37,259 nucleotides of DNA from Planctomycetota bacterium. GTDB taxonomy: Bacteria > Planctomycetota > UBA1135 > UBA2386. The position numbers and the translations under genes were made by a program. Below the pieces are notes generated by a model. It saw nothing but the letters and a program-made list of their open reading frames with translations, did no database searches and was not told the DNA's origin. The stretch lies in the NCBI GenBank assembly GCA_028281765.1, contig JANQJF010000010.1, forward strand, positions 1 to 37,259, given 5' to 3'. This document shows positions 7,782 through 16,303 of the stretch, in pieces (the first letter of the stretch is position 1; every line of letters starts with the position of its first letter).

Positions 7782-10139
7782 TCAGTTCACGACCCACCAC
7801 TTCTGGCCGTCGAGGCCCGTCTCGTTCGCGGCGGCGTCATCCGTCATGCGACCGCCGCTGACGGCGTCGTACGCCGCGGTTGCTCGCGGTCCCGCGAGCG
7901 GGCCCGAATAGCGCGTCTGCTCGTTTGTCGCCCCGAGGACGTCCCCGCTCTGACTGATGAAGAAGCAGCGCGACCCGCTCTTCCCGAAGTCGACCGGCCA
8001 CGCGTAGGCGCAGAAGAGCCGTTCACTCATGTCCGCGTTCGGCGCCATGGCGCTCGCTCCGCCGTCGACTGCCTCGGGTAGCGCTTGGCCTGCGCTGTCC
8101 GGGAGCCACAGCTGGAAGCAGTATCCGCTGCGCACGACGATTCCGTGCCGTGGCTGTGGTTCGGATTGGAGGTGCGAGAACGCGTGCGAGAGCACCGGGG
8201 GGGCCATCCGCTTGTCGCTACCGCGCAGCGTGATCGCGCCGCTGAGTTCCGCGAAGTAGCCGTACTCGCCCGCACCATCGCCGTCGACGTCGATCACGCC
8301 GCTCGCCTGACACTGCGCCTGCGCCGACGCGATGTTCTTCAGCGTCGCGATGGCCGCGGACTCGTTCGCGTTCGCGCGGGCCTCTGCGACGACCTCGGCC
8401 GCCGGCTCCGTCCACTCGGCGCACAACGTGTTCTCGTCGAGCCAGAAGCGGTGGGGGAAGCACGGCACCTCGTCCTGGGGTCGCATGATCGCGATCACCG
8501 CGTCGGACACCAGTCGGCCTCGGATGGATGTCGCGCCCTCTTCGTTCGACTCGCCGTTGCCGATCGCGAGGGTCGGTGCACCGACGGCGTCGAGGCCCGC
8601 GCGTTGTTCCGCGACGACGTGGGCGAACTGGCTCTCCCGCCGCCAGCCAGGAGGCGGGGACACGACTTGGATGGCCACGCCCTGCACTGTGGCGCCCGAA
8701 CCGTCGAAGACACGTAGCGACGTCGTTCCCTCCGCGACGGTCGCGAGGAACCACGGCTGACCATCGCGCCCCGGTGCGCCGGAGCCGCTCGACTTGTCCG
8801 CGTCGATGCGACCGGGTTGCTCCGGTAGGTAGACCGCGTTCGGAGTCGGGCCGCCGAGTCTGCCGGCGTAACGTCCACCGGTATTGGGGGTCACGCGCAC
8901 TTCGCCGGTGTGGTCCGCGAAGAACACCGGCCGAGCGGCCGCGCCTTCGCGAGACTCCGGCCACGCGTAGACGCACCAGAACTGTTCGGCGAGGTCCGCT
9001 TCGGGGAACGGCGCACTGGGCCCACCGTCGAGGAACTCCGCGATCGGGATGCCCGCGGAGCTCGGCAGATGCATCCGGTAGCAGTAGCCCTCGTGCAGAA
9101 GGAGCCCGTCTTCGAATCGTCCGAGCGCGCGGTTGCGGCGCAGGAAGCCGGCCTTGTTCGGCGGCGTGTTCGAATCGAGGATGAGTCCCAGCAACTCGGC
9201 GAAGTAGCCGAACTCACCGCTCGCATCGGAGTCGCGATCGAGCATTGCGTCGGACTGGAACCGAGTCTGCGCAGCGATGATCGCATGCATGTGGTCGAGG
9301 GTCGCGACGTCTGCGCCGCGATCCACGGAGTACGATTCGGTCCGCGTTTCGGATTGTGACGCAACCGTGACTCGGTCCGTGGAAAACTCGTCGGCTGGGG
9401 CATCCGGATCGCTCGCGAGGATGGCGCGCGCGGTGCCGTGTGTGCGTGGTTCGGGCTCGATCGGCTCGACGCGTGCGAGTTCGGATGCCGGAGGTGCGTG
9501 GTCCTCGTACGTGACGAGCGCGGCGATGCCGGCGACTCCTGACAGCGCGATCGCCGCGAGCCAGGGTGCGGGCGAGGCGACAGCGGGTGCCGCGACTTCG
9601 GGCCGCGACCACTCGGCCAGCGCCGTCGCCCAGGTCGCGCGCGCCCCGAACTCGCGATCGAGCTTGCCGCGCAGTTCGGCGAGTCCACGCTTGAGGCGCG
9701 TGCGCACGGTTTCCACCGGCACGTCGAGTTCCGCGGCGACGAGCTTGGGAGAGCGGTCCTCCCAGAAGCGCTGCAACACCGTCGACTTGTAGGGTTCGTC
9801 GAGGGACAGCACTGCGTTGACCACGCGGCGCTCCAGTTCGGAGCGTTCGGCGAGCGCCGCCGCGGACGGCTGTGCTTCGGACCGCGCCGCCCGTCGCTCG
9901 CGCTGTGCGCGTCGGCTGCCGTCGCGTCGACCGCGCGCGGCCCGGTTGCGCACGACGCCCGCGAGCCAGGATCGAGACGGCGGTGTCCGATCTCGCCGCG
10001 CTTTCTGCCAGCCGGCGACGAGCGCGGTGTTGTGGATGTCGTCGACTTCGCCGGGATCTCGGACCAGGCTGCGCGCCAGGTCCTGAAGCCACGCGGATTG
10101 GGTGAAGAGCTCGGGGTGCTCTGCGGATTCGATCGTCAT
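7782..10139 (-). CDS. ECF sigma factor fused to a membrane span and two pilin-like C-terminal domains
   Basis: A 785-residue protein. Residues about 15-80 match sigma region 2 (ARSLVRDPGEVDDIHNTALV, then SWLAGVVRNRAARGRRDG). Residues 105-160 are region 4 (LSLDEPYKSTVLQRFWED, then a helix-turn-helix PVETVRTRLKRGLAELRGKL). Residues 192-210 form one membrane span, so the rest should lie outside the cytoplasm. Two related copies follow, about 280-466 and 594-785. Each has a helix with AQxxxQ, GE(F/Y)GYFAEL, a GYC(Y/F) strand, DGG, (W/F)CxYAWP, FF and a closing LDGQ-like WF/WW. This layout resembles the heads of planctomycete pseudopilins. The ATG at 10139 is chosen because a strong purine-rich site precedes it; the longer frame lacks similarity. 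It may be a one-piece transmembrane transcription regulator released by proteolysis. No anti-sigma gene is visible beside it. Confidence 0.88.
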   Translation of the reverse strand: MTIESAEHPELFTQSAWLQDLARSLVRDPGEVDDIHNTALVAGWQKARRDRTPPSRSWLAGVVRNRAARGRRDGSRRAQRERRAARSEAQPSAAALAERSELERRVVNAVLSLDEPYKSTVLQRFWEDRSPKLVAAELDVPVETVRTRLKRGLAELRGKLDREFGARATWATALAEWSRPEVAAPAVASPAPWLAAIALSGVAGIAALVTYEDHAPPASELARVEPIEPEPRTHGTARAILASDPDAPADEFSTDRVTVASQSETRTESYSVDRGADVATLDHMHAIIAAQTRFQSDAMLDRDSDASGEFGYFAELLGLILDSNTPPNKAGFLRRNRALGRFEDGLLLHEGYCYRMHLPSSAGIPIAEFLDGGPSAPFPEADLAEQFWCVYAWPESREGAAARPVFFADHTGEVRVTPNTGGRYAGRLGGPTPNAVYLPEQPGRIDADKSSGSGAPGRDGQPWFLATVAEGTTSLRVFDGSGATVQGVAIQVVSPPPGWRRESQFAHVVAEQRAGLDAVGAPTLAIGNGESNEEGATSIRGRLVSDAVIAIMRPQDEVPCFPHRFWLDENTLCAEWTEPAAEVVAEARANANESAAIATLKNIASAQAQCQASGVIDVDGDGAGEYGYFAELSGAITLRGSDKRMAPPVLSHAFSHLQSEPQPRHGIVVRSGYCFQLWLPDSAGQALPEAVDGGASAMAPNADMSERLFCAYAWPVDFGKSGSRCFFISQSGDVLGATNEQTRYSGPLAGPRATAAYDAVSGGRMTDDAAANETGLDGQKWWVVN

Positions 10140-10140
10140 G

Positions 10141-10152
10141 TCCCTCTCCCTC
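10141..10152 (-). promoter_or_regulatory. Ribosome-binding site of the sigma factor fusion
   Basis: The minus strand reads GAGGGAGAGGGA immediately before the ATG at 10139, one of the few strong Shine-Dalgarno-like sequences in the window. It fixes the start 72 codons inside the longest open frame. The 236-nt gap 10140-10375 otherwise shows nothing I can name. Confidence 0.5.
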
Positions 10153-10375
10153 AGGCCGAAACGGCCTCGAGGTGGAGTTCCCGTGGGGACGGGAAGTGGT
10201 TCATGATTTCGGAATCGACGGGGGCCACCCTGAAGGCCTCCCGTGTCCGGCTGTTGGATTCTCCGACGGTGTCTAGTGCTCCTCAACTTGTCCACTGACA
10301 AGCCATGTCGTCGCAGCGCCTTGCGAGCGAACTCCACGAACACCGACATACGCAACGCACTTCAGCGACACCCCA

Positions 10376-12298
10376 CTAGTACGCGATGGCCCGCAGCGCG
10401 TTCGAAAGCGCGATCCCGATCGGGTTCGGCGCACCGGCGTCCGTCGACAAGCCCTGCAGGTAGAACGCGAGCCCCTGCAGCACCGGGTCGGTCGAGATGC
10501 CGACGCTCCAGGTCCCGCTCCCGCCGACGTTCACGACCGGGATCGCGGTCGCAGCGAGCGAACCGACGTGGTAGTCGCAACCGCTCATGCCGATGATCCC
10601 GAGGTCGAGCGGCGGGGCCTGTCGAGAGAATGCGAACGCCAGTGCAGCCGCACCACCGCTCGTCGAAAGGCCGCCGAGGTCGAGAGCGAACGTGGCACCG
10701 AGAGCGGGCACCGAGCCCACCTGCGCCGAGAGCGAGGGCACGCCGTTCGAACCCGGACAACCAGCACCGATCGCGGAGACGCACGCGGAGTCGGCCGGCG
10801 CGCGCACCGTCAGCGTCTGATCCGCCGCGACGTTCGAGATCGTCGTGACCTGACCATCCGGCCACTCGACCGTAAGCGTGTCGACGGACGTCGACGCGCC
10901 GAGCCCGAAGTGGGCCGACAGCTCGCTGTTGCTCAGGTAGTTGCAACCCGCCTCGATCGGCCGCATCCACGTGCGCCCTCCGACGGTCGCCTTCACGATC
11001 GCACCAACGCCATCCGGTGGAATGGTCGAAGCGCAGCCATCGTCGAGGAACACGCGGAGCCAGTGCGTATCCGCGCTCGACAGATCGTTTCGGTAGAGCC
11101 TCATCGGCCCGTTGGACGGGAAGAACACGAGGTCCTGGTCCCCGTCGTTGTCGTAGTCGATGTTCGAAAGGCCGCGGCCCGAGACCGTCGTGGTCAGACC
11201 GATCGACTGCGCGACTTGCTGGAACTGCATCGACTGCGGCGTCGGCGACACGTTGCGGAACGCGAACTGCTGGCTGCTCTGCGTCGTCGCAACGAGATCG
11301 ATCAGCGTGTCGTGATTCATGTCGATCGCGACGGTGCCCCAGCCCCACGCCGTGTTCGAAACGCCCGCGGCGTTCGCCTGATTGACGAACACGTTGCCGC
11401 CCTGGTTGATGTAGAGGTTGTTCGTGCTGATCGTCGTCACGTAGAAGTCGAACATCCCGTCTTCGTTGACGTCCGCGACCGTGACCCCCATCTCGGTGCC
11501 GTCCTGTGACGTGCCCGATTGCGCCGTGAAGTCGGTGAACGTGCCGTCCCCGTTGTTCACGAAGTACCGGCTGGTGCCGAAGTCGCCGATCCAGATCAGA
11601 TCGACGTCGACGTCTCCGTCCATGTCGACGAACTTGGCCGCGAACCCGCTCATGGACGTGAACGCGGGTGCGAGCCCCGAGCTGACGGTAACGTCGACGA
11701 ACGTCGTGCCGTCGTTTCGGAACAGCTTGTTCGTCGCGCCGGTGCGCCACCCGCAGACCGCGAGATCGAGATCCCCGTCGTTGTCGTAGTCACCGAACGC
11801 GCCGCCCCAGCCGTCGGTCGTCCCGGTGGAGCTCACGTTCATCGCGGGAGCGACGTCGACGAACGCACGCCCCTCGATGTTGCGGTAGAGCTTGTGGTGC
11901 CCGATCGCGTCATTGCTCGCCGGACCGAGGCTCGTGACGAACAGGTCGAGCCAGCCGTCGCCATCGAAGTCACCGACCGTGCCGCCGGTGCCACGGTGCG
12001 GCGTCCCGACTCCCCATTCCATCGCACGATCCGTGAACGTGCCGTCCCCGTTGTTGATGAAGAGTCGGTCCGGGGCGTTGCCGCCGGTCGCGAAGAAGAT
12101 GTCCTGGAAGCCGTCGCGATCGAAGTCGCCGACAGCGCCGCCCGCTGCGAACCCGGCGAAGTATGCAGGGGAATGTTGAGCGGTGACGCCCGCCGACGCG
12201 GTCACGTCGGTGAACGTCGTCGTCTGCGCGAGACCGGCCGGAGAGAGACAAGACACGAACGCCGCGCCCGAGAGCGCGAGGAGGAGGTTGGAGGTCAT
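10376..12298 (-). CDS. Secreted FG-GAP/VCBS propeller with ASPIC/UnbV domain (CRTAC1-like)
   Basis: A 640-residue exported protein. The ATG at 12298 gives a clean signal peptide ending near GLAQ; the longer frame starts in low-complexity sequence. About seven FG-GAP blades follow, with calcium-loop motifs such as DFDRDGFQD, DFDGDGWLD, DYDNDGDLD, DMDGDVDVD and DYDNDGDQD, forming a beta-propeller. Next comes an ASPIC/UnbV domain (GVGAIVKATVGG, then HFGLG and VEWPDG). From about residue 500 it carries the Cys/Gly C-terminal module (GCPGSNGVP, later a second Cys-containing strand) also seen on other secreted proteins here. CRTAC1-family proteins are extracellular and common in planctomycetes; the ligand is unknown. 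It diverges from the NHL gene at 12501. Confidence 0.9.
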   Translation of the reverse strand: MTSNLLLALSGAAFVSCLSPAGLAQTTTFTDVTASAGVTAQHSPAYFAGFAAGGAVGDFDRDGFQDIFFATGGNAPDRLFINNGDGTFTDRAMEWGVGTPHRGTGGTVGDFDGDGWLDLFVTSLGPASNDAIGHHKLYRNIEGRAFVDVAPAMNVSSTGTTDGWGGAFGDYDNDGDLDLAVCGWRTGATNKLFRNDGTTFVDVTVSSGLAPAFTSMSGFAAKFVDMDGDVDVDLIWIGDFGTSRYFVNNGDGTFTDFTAQSGTSQDGTEMGVTVADVNEDGMFDFYVTTISTNNLYINQGGNVFVNQANAAGVSNTAWGWGTVAIDMNHDTLIDLVATTQSSQQFAFRNVSPTPQSMQFQQVAQSIGLTTTVSGRGLSNIDYDNDGDQDLVFFPSNGPMRLYRNDLSSADTHWLRVFLDDGCASTIPPDGVGAIVKATVGGRTWMRPIEAGCNYLSNSELSAHFGLGASTSVDTLTVEWPDGQVTTISNVAADQTLTVRAPADSACVSAIGAGCPGSNGVPSLSAQVGSVPALGATFALDLGGLSTSGGAAALAFAFSRQAPPLDLGIIGMSGCDYHVGSLAATAIPVVNVGGSGTWSVGISTDPVLQGLAFYLQGLSTDAGAPNPIGIALSNALRAIAY

Positions 12299-12500
12299 CG
12301 TCGTTCTGGTGTGAGGGGTCGCGTGGTCGGGGCGCCGGACCACCACCCAGGATGCTACCAACTTCCACGCCGAAGCGGCCGCAACACCGAGACTATGACT
12401 CTTCTCTCGGGGAGCGACGCGCGCGGCGGCTATGATTCTCCGGTCGCTTACGTCTAGGCCGCCTACGTGTGGCCGCTCACGCCCCGCTCTGCCACCCGCC
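12299..12500. promoter_or_regulatory. Divergent promoter region, FG-GAP protein versus NHL protein
   Basis: A 202-nt gap between divergent genes for two secreted propeller proteins that share a C-terminal module. Shared regulation is plausible. No consensus promoter or palindrome stands out. Confidence 0.35.
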
Positions 12501-13784
12501 ATGGCTCATCTTCGCCCGGTGCTCTCGATCGCGACCGTCGCAACGCTCACGTCCGCGCTCACCGCACAGCTCCCGCCGATCGATTCCGGCGGGTTCCTCG
12601 TGTCGGACTTCGGCAACGATCGCGTCGCGATCTACGCTGCGGACGGGTCGCACACCGGGCACTTCTCGACCCCGGGACTCGACGGCCCACGCGGCATCCT
12701 GTTCGCCTCGAACGGCCAGACGTTCGTCGCGAGCCAGAACAACGATACGGTCTACACCTTCGACGCCGCGCGCCAGCTGGTCGGACAGTTCTCGCATCCC
12801 GAACTCGACGGCCCCACCGGCATGGCGGAGAGCCCGACGGGTGAGCTGCTCGTGTCGAGCTTCTTCAACGCGCGCGTGTGCGTGTTCGCGATGGACGGGA
12901 CGTTTCAGCGCTCGTTCACCGCACCGACCCTGAGCTTCCCGAACTGCGCGGCGTTCGACTCGGACGGCAACATCTACGTCGCGAGCGCGGGCAACGGCCG
13001 CGTGTTCAAGTTCGATACCGGCGAGCAGTTCGTGACCTCGTTCACGTCGCCGGCGCCGACGTTCCTGAGCAGCCCGATGGGGATCGCTCGGGACAACTGC
13101 GACGTCCTCTACGTCGCGGGCGGAGGCTCACACAACATCGTCAAGTTCGCCACCGACGGGACGTTCCTCGGTGCGCTGACGCACCCGGACCTGACCGGCC
13201 CACAGGGCGTCGCGATCGACGACCGCGGCCACGTGTTCTCCTCGTCGTTCTTCCAACACAAGCTCGTGGAGTTCGACGCGAACGGCGCGTGGGTGCAGAC
13301 GATCACCGCGGGCGGCCTCAACGTCCCGCGCAGCATCGCGTTCAAACGTCTCGCGGAGCCAGGGATCGAGGTGTACGGGTGCGGCGTCAACCCGGCCGGC
13401 AGCATCGTCGTGCAGAGCGGGCGACCGGTGCTCGGCACGACGGTCTCGCTCGGACTGCACGACCCGACGTTGACGCAGACCCCGGGCAGCACGGCGCCGT
13501 GGCTGCTCGGCTCGACCCGCGCACTCGCGAACTATCCGTGTGGCTTCACGCTGCCCGGGCTCGGCGAAATCCTGATCGAACTCGCGTCGCTTCACCTCGT
13601 CTTGCTCGTGCCGGCACCGACCTGGAACGGAACCTCGTCGACCGCGGCATTCCTGATCCCCGACAGCTGTGACCTCGTGGGCGTCACGCTACACACGCAG
13701 GGCGTGCTGCTCGATTCGTCGCCAGGAGCGACGCGGCCGATCGCGTTTACCGACGCAGCGCGGATCCGGATCGGCTCGCATTGA
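12501..13784 (+). CDS. Secreted NHL-repeat beta-propeller protein
   Basis: A 427-residue protein starting at the ATG at 12501, which gives a signal peptide ending near LTAQ. Residues about 28-285 contain six NHL-type blades with the pattern (D/N)GPxGIxF, then NGxxxVAS, then NxxVxxFD (for example GLDGPRGILF, ELDGPTGMAE, GPQGVAIDDRG). These usually form a six-bladed propeller for protein or glycan binding. Residues about 290-427 are a divergent version of the C-terminal Cys/Gly module (YGCGVNPAGS, then a Cys-containing strand and IPD). The stop codon overlaps the TTG start of the next gene by 4 nt, so the two are probably translationally coupled. An accessory surface role for the downstream transporter is possible but unproven. 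Confidence 0.85.
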   Translation: MAHLRPVLSIATVATLTSALTAQLPPIDSGGFLVSDFGNDRVAIYAADGSHTGHFSTPGLDGPRGILFASNGQTFVASQNNDTVYTFDAARQLVGQFSHPELDGPTGMAESPTGELLVSSFFNARVCVFAMDGTFQRSFTAPTLSFPNCAAFDSDGNIYVASAGNGRVFKFDTGEQFVTSFTSPAPTFLSSPMGIARDNCDVLYVAGGGSHNIVKFATDGTFLGALTHPDLTGPQGVAIDDRGHVFSSSFFQHKLVEFDANGAWVQTITAGGLNVPRSIAFKRLAEPGIEVYGCGVNPAGSIVVQSGRPVLGTTVSLGLHDPTLTQTPGSTAPWLLGSTRALANYPCGFTLPGLGEILIELASLHLVLLVPAPTWNGTSSTAAFLIPDSCDLVGVTLHTQGVLLDSSPGATRPIAFTDAARIRIGSH

Positions 13785-16300
13785 TACGTCAGCTTTTGAG
13801 GATCGCGATCGGAATCACGGTCGCGACTCACGCGAGCGCGCAATGGCGCGAGCTTCCTCCGCTCCCTGATTCCGTGGGCGTCGCCGGCCCCGTCGTCGGG
13901 GTCCACGGCGACGCGTTGATCGTCGGCGGGGGCGCGAACTTCCCGGACGGCATGCCGTGGCACGGTGGCACGAAACGCTATACCGACCGCGTGCACGTCT
14001 TCGTCGACGGCGCCTGGCGCGCCGCGGACGAACGCTTGCCACGCGAAACCGCATACGGCGTCTCGGTCTCGACGGACGGTGGGGTCGTGCACGTCGGCGG
14101 ACGCGACGCGTCGACGTGTCATCGCGACGTGTATCGCCTGCGTTGGGATCGCGCGGCGAGTCGACTCGAGGTCGAACGCCTCCCCGATCTGCCGGCCCCC
14201 GTCGCGCACGCTGGCGGAGCGCTGCTCGAAGGCGCGATCTACATCGCTGGCGGCCAGGAGACCGCGGATGGCTCGCCGACGCGCAGCCTCTACCGACTCG
14301 GGCTCGGAAGAGAGCCTCGGACCTGGGAGCGCCTGCCCGACATGCCCGGGCCACGGCGAGGACTGCCGGTCGTCGCGGCGGCCGCGGGGCGCCTGCACGT
14401 GTTCAGCGGTCGAGACTACGGGCCGAAGCGCGGCGAAGGCGAACCGTTCGAGTTCCACGACGACGTCCTGCGGTTCGATCCCTCGCAGAACCGCTGGCTC
14501 GATCCGATACCGATCCGGGTCGACGACGCCTCGCGCTGCATCATGGCCGGGGCGGCGATCGCATCGGATCGCTCGATCCTCCTGCTCGGCGGCGCCGATG
14601 GCCGAGCGCTGACTCACTCGCTGACCCTCACGGCGGAGCGACGCACGGAGTTCCTCGAGAACCATCCGGGCTTCTCTCGCGACGTCCTCGCCTTCGACGT
14701 CGAAAGCGGATCCTGCCGGATCGTCGCGACGTTGCCCGAGGCGATGCGCATGCCGGTCACGACGACCGCGGTTCGCTACGGCAACGACGTCGTTCTCCCG
14801 TCCGGAGAGATCTCGCCCGGCCGGCGCTCCGTAGCGGTGCTCGCGTTCAGACCGCCGATCGCTCAAGACTTCGGCCTGTGGAACTGGTCGACACTGCTCG
14901 TCTACCTGCTGCTGATGGTCTGGATCGGGGTCCGCTGTTCGCGCCGGATCGACGGCACCGAAGAGTTCTTCCTCGCCGGCCGCCGCATTCCCTGGTGGGC
15001 CGCCGGCCTGTCGATCTTCGGCACGCAACTGTCCGCGATCACGTTCATGGGCATTCCGCAGACGACGTACTCGGGAGACTGGGTGCGCCTCGTCGGGCAG
15101 GGGATGATCCTCGTCGTCATCCCGATCGTCGTCTTCGCATACCTGCCGAAGTTCCGCGGACTCCAACTCGCCACGGCATACGAGTTCCTCGAACGTCGCT
15201 TCGGACCAGCCGCGCGGTTGATGGCCGCGAGCCTCTTCGTGCTCCTCCAGCTCGGTCGGATGGGTGTCGTGCTCTACCTGCCCGCGCTCGCGCTCGCCGC
15301 CGCGTCCGGCATCAGCCCGACGACGTGTATCCTGCTGATGGGGTTGCTGAGCATCCTCTACACGGTGCTCGGCGGACTGGAGGCCGTGATCTGGACCGAC
15401 GTCGTGCAGGTGATCGTACTGATCGGTGGCGCGCTGCTCGCGCTCGGACTCGCGATCGAGGGCGTCGGCGGCTTGGACGAGTTCCTGCGCGTCGGACTCG
15501 AGCACGACAAGTTCCGCATCGTCTCCGACGACTGGTCAATGACGGGGACAAGCCTCCCCGTGATAGTCGTCGGGTTCTTCTTCCTCAGCCTGATCCCATA
15601 CACGTCGGATCAATCCGTGATCCAACGCTACATGGCAACGCGAAGCGAAGCCGAGGCGGCGCGCGGCCTGTGGATCAACTTCGCGATCATCCTGCCGCTG
15701 TCGCTCGTGTTCTTCGCGCTCGGCACCGCGCTGTTCGCGTTCTACGCCGCGCGGCCCGAGCTCTCGCTGCCGGAGTCCGACAACCAAATCGTGCCGTGGT
15801 TCGTCGTGCAGCAGATGCCGGCAGGACTCGCGGGTCTCGTGATCGCCGCGATCTTCGCGGCCTCGATGTCGTCGCTCGACAGCTCGATGAACTCGGTCGC
15901 GACGGTCCTGGTGTGCGACTTCTACCGCCGCGCACGCCCGGACGCCGACGACGGCGCGCAGCTACGGCTCGGCCGTTGGCTGACCGTGGCGCTCGGGCTG
16001 ATCGGAACCGGCACGGCACTCTTACTCGCAAACCTCGACCCCGGATCGCTGTTCGACACGTTCAACACGATCCTCGGGTTCTTCGGCGGCGCCCTCGCCG
16101 GCCTGTTCTTCCTCGCGGTCAAATGCGGCTGGGCGACGCCGCGCGGCGCCGTGCTCGGCACGCTCGTCGGCGCGGCCGCGGTTGGCGGACTGACACTCGC
16201 GGCAAACGCAGAAAACGTGCTCGTCCACGAGTTCCTCTACGGCGCGATCGGCTTCGTCGTCTGCGTCGTCGTGGCCGGAGCGTTCGCGCGCGGCAGCTGA
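13781..16300 (+). CDS. Kelch/cyclically permuted mutarotase fused to sodium:solute symporter (SSS family)
   Basis: An 839-residue fusion. After a signal-like N-terminus, residues about 21-356 are a Kelch propeller of the NanM/YjhT mutarotase type (ELPPLPDSVGVAG, GGGANFPDGMPW, ENHPGFSRDV, VVLPSGEISPG). NanM epimerises N-acetylneuraminate. From residue 369 a multi-spanning SSS transporter follows: GRRIPWWAAGLSIFGTQLSA, YEFLERRFGPAARL, and the Na+-site helix SSLDSSMNS. It should import a sugar or sialic-acid-like solute with Na+, with the mutarotase on the outer face supplying the right anomer. The start is TTG at 13781, overlapping the TGA of the NHL gene by 4 nt. No in-frame ATG exists before codon 58, which would destroy the signal peptide. 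The substrate is inferred from the family only. Confidence 0.9.
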   Translation: MIRQLLRIAIGITVATHASAQWRELPPLPDSVGVAGPVVGVHGDALIVGGGANFPDGMPWHGGTKRYTDRVHVFVDGAWRAADERLPRETAYGVSVSTDGGVVHVGGRDASTCHRDVYRLRWDRAASRLEVERLPDLPAPVAHAGGALLEGAIYIAGGQETADGSPTRSLYRLGLGREPRTWERLPDMPGPRRGLPVVAAAAGRLHVFSGRDYGPKRGEGEPFEFHDDVLRFDPSQNRWLDPIPIRVDDASRCIMAGAAIASDRSILLLGGADGRALTHSLTLTAERRTEFLENHPGFSRDVLAFDVESGSCRIVATLPEAMRMPVTTTAVRYGNDVVLPSGEISPGRRSVAVLAFRPPIAQDFGLWNWSTLLVYLLLMVWIGVRCSRRIDGTEEFFLAGRRIPWWAAGLSIFGTQLSAITFMGIPQTTYSGDWVRLVGQGMILVVIPIVVFAYLPKFRGLQLATAYEFLERRFGPAARLMAASLFVLLQLGRMGVVLYLPALALAAASGISPTTCILLMGLLSILYTVLGGLEAVIWTDVVQVIVLIGGALLALGLAIEGVGGLDEFLRVGLEHDKFRIVSDDWSMTGTSLPVIVVGFFFLSLIPYTSDQSVIQRYMATRSEAEAARGLWINFAIILPLSLVFFALGTALFAFYAARPELSLPESDNQIVPWFVVQQMPAGLAGLVIAAIFAASMSSLDSSMNSVATVLVCDFYRRARPDADDGAQLRLGRWLTVALGLIGTGTALLLANLDPGSLFDTFNTILGFFGGALAGLFFLAVKCGWATPRGAVLGTLVGAAAVGGLTLAANAENVLVHEFLYGAIGFVVCVVVAGAFARGS

Positions 16301-16303
16301 GGG

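Noticed and set aside
10140..10355. 72-residue N-terminal extension of the sigma factor fusion
   Set aside because: No sigma similarity, and a strong ribosome-binding site precedes the internal ATG at 10139.
13592..15505. 637-codon minus-strand frame
   Set aside because: Antisense shadow of the Kelch-SSS gene with low-complexity charged composition.
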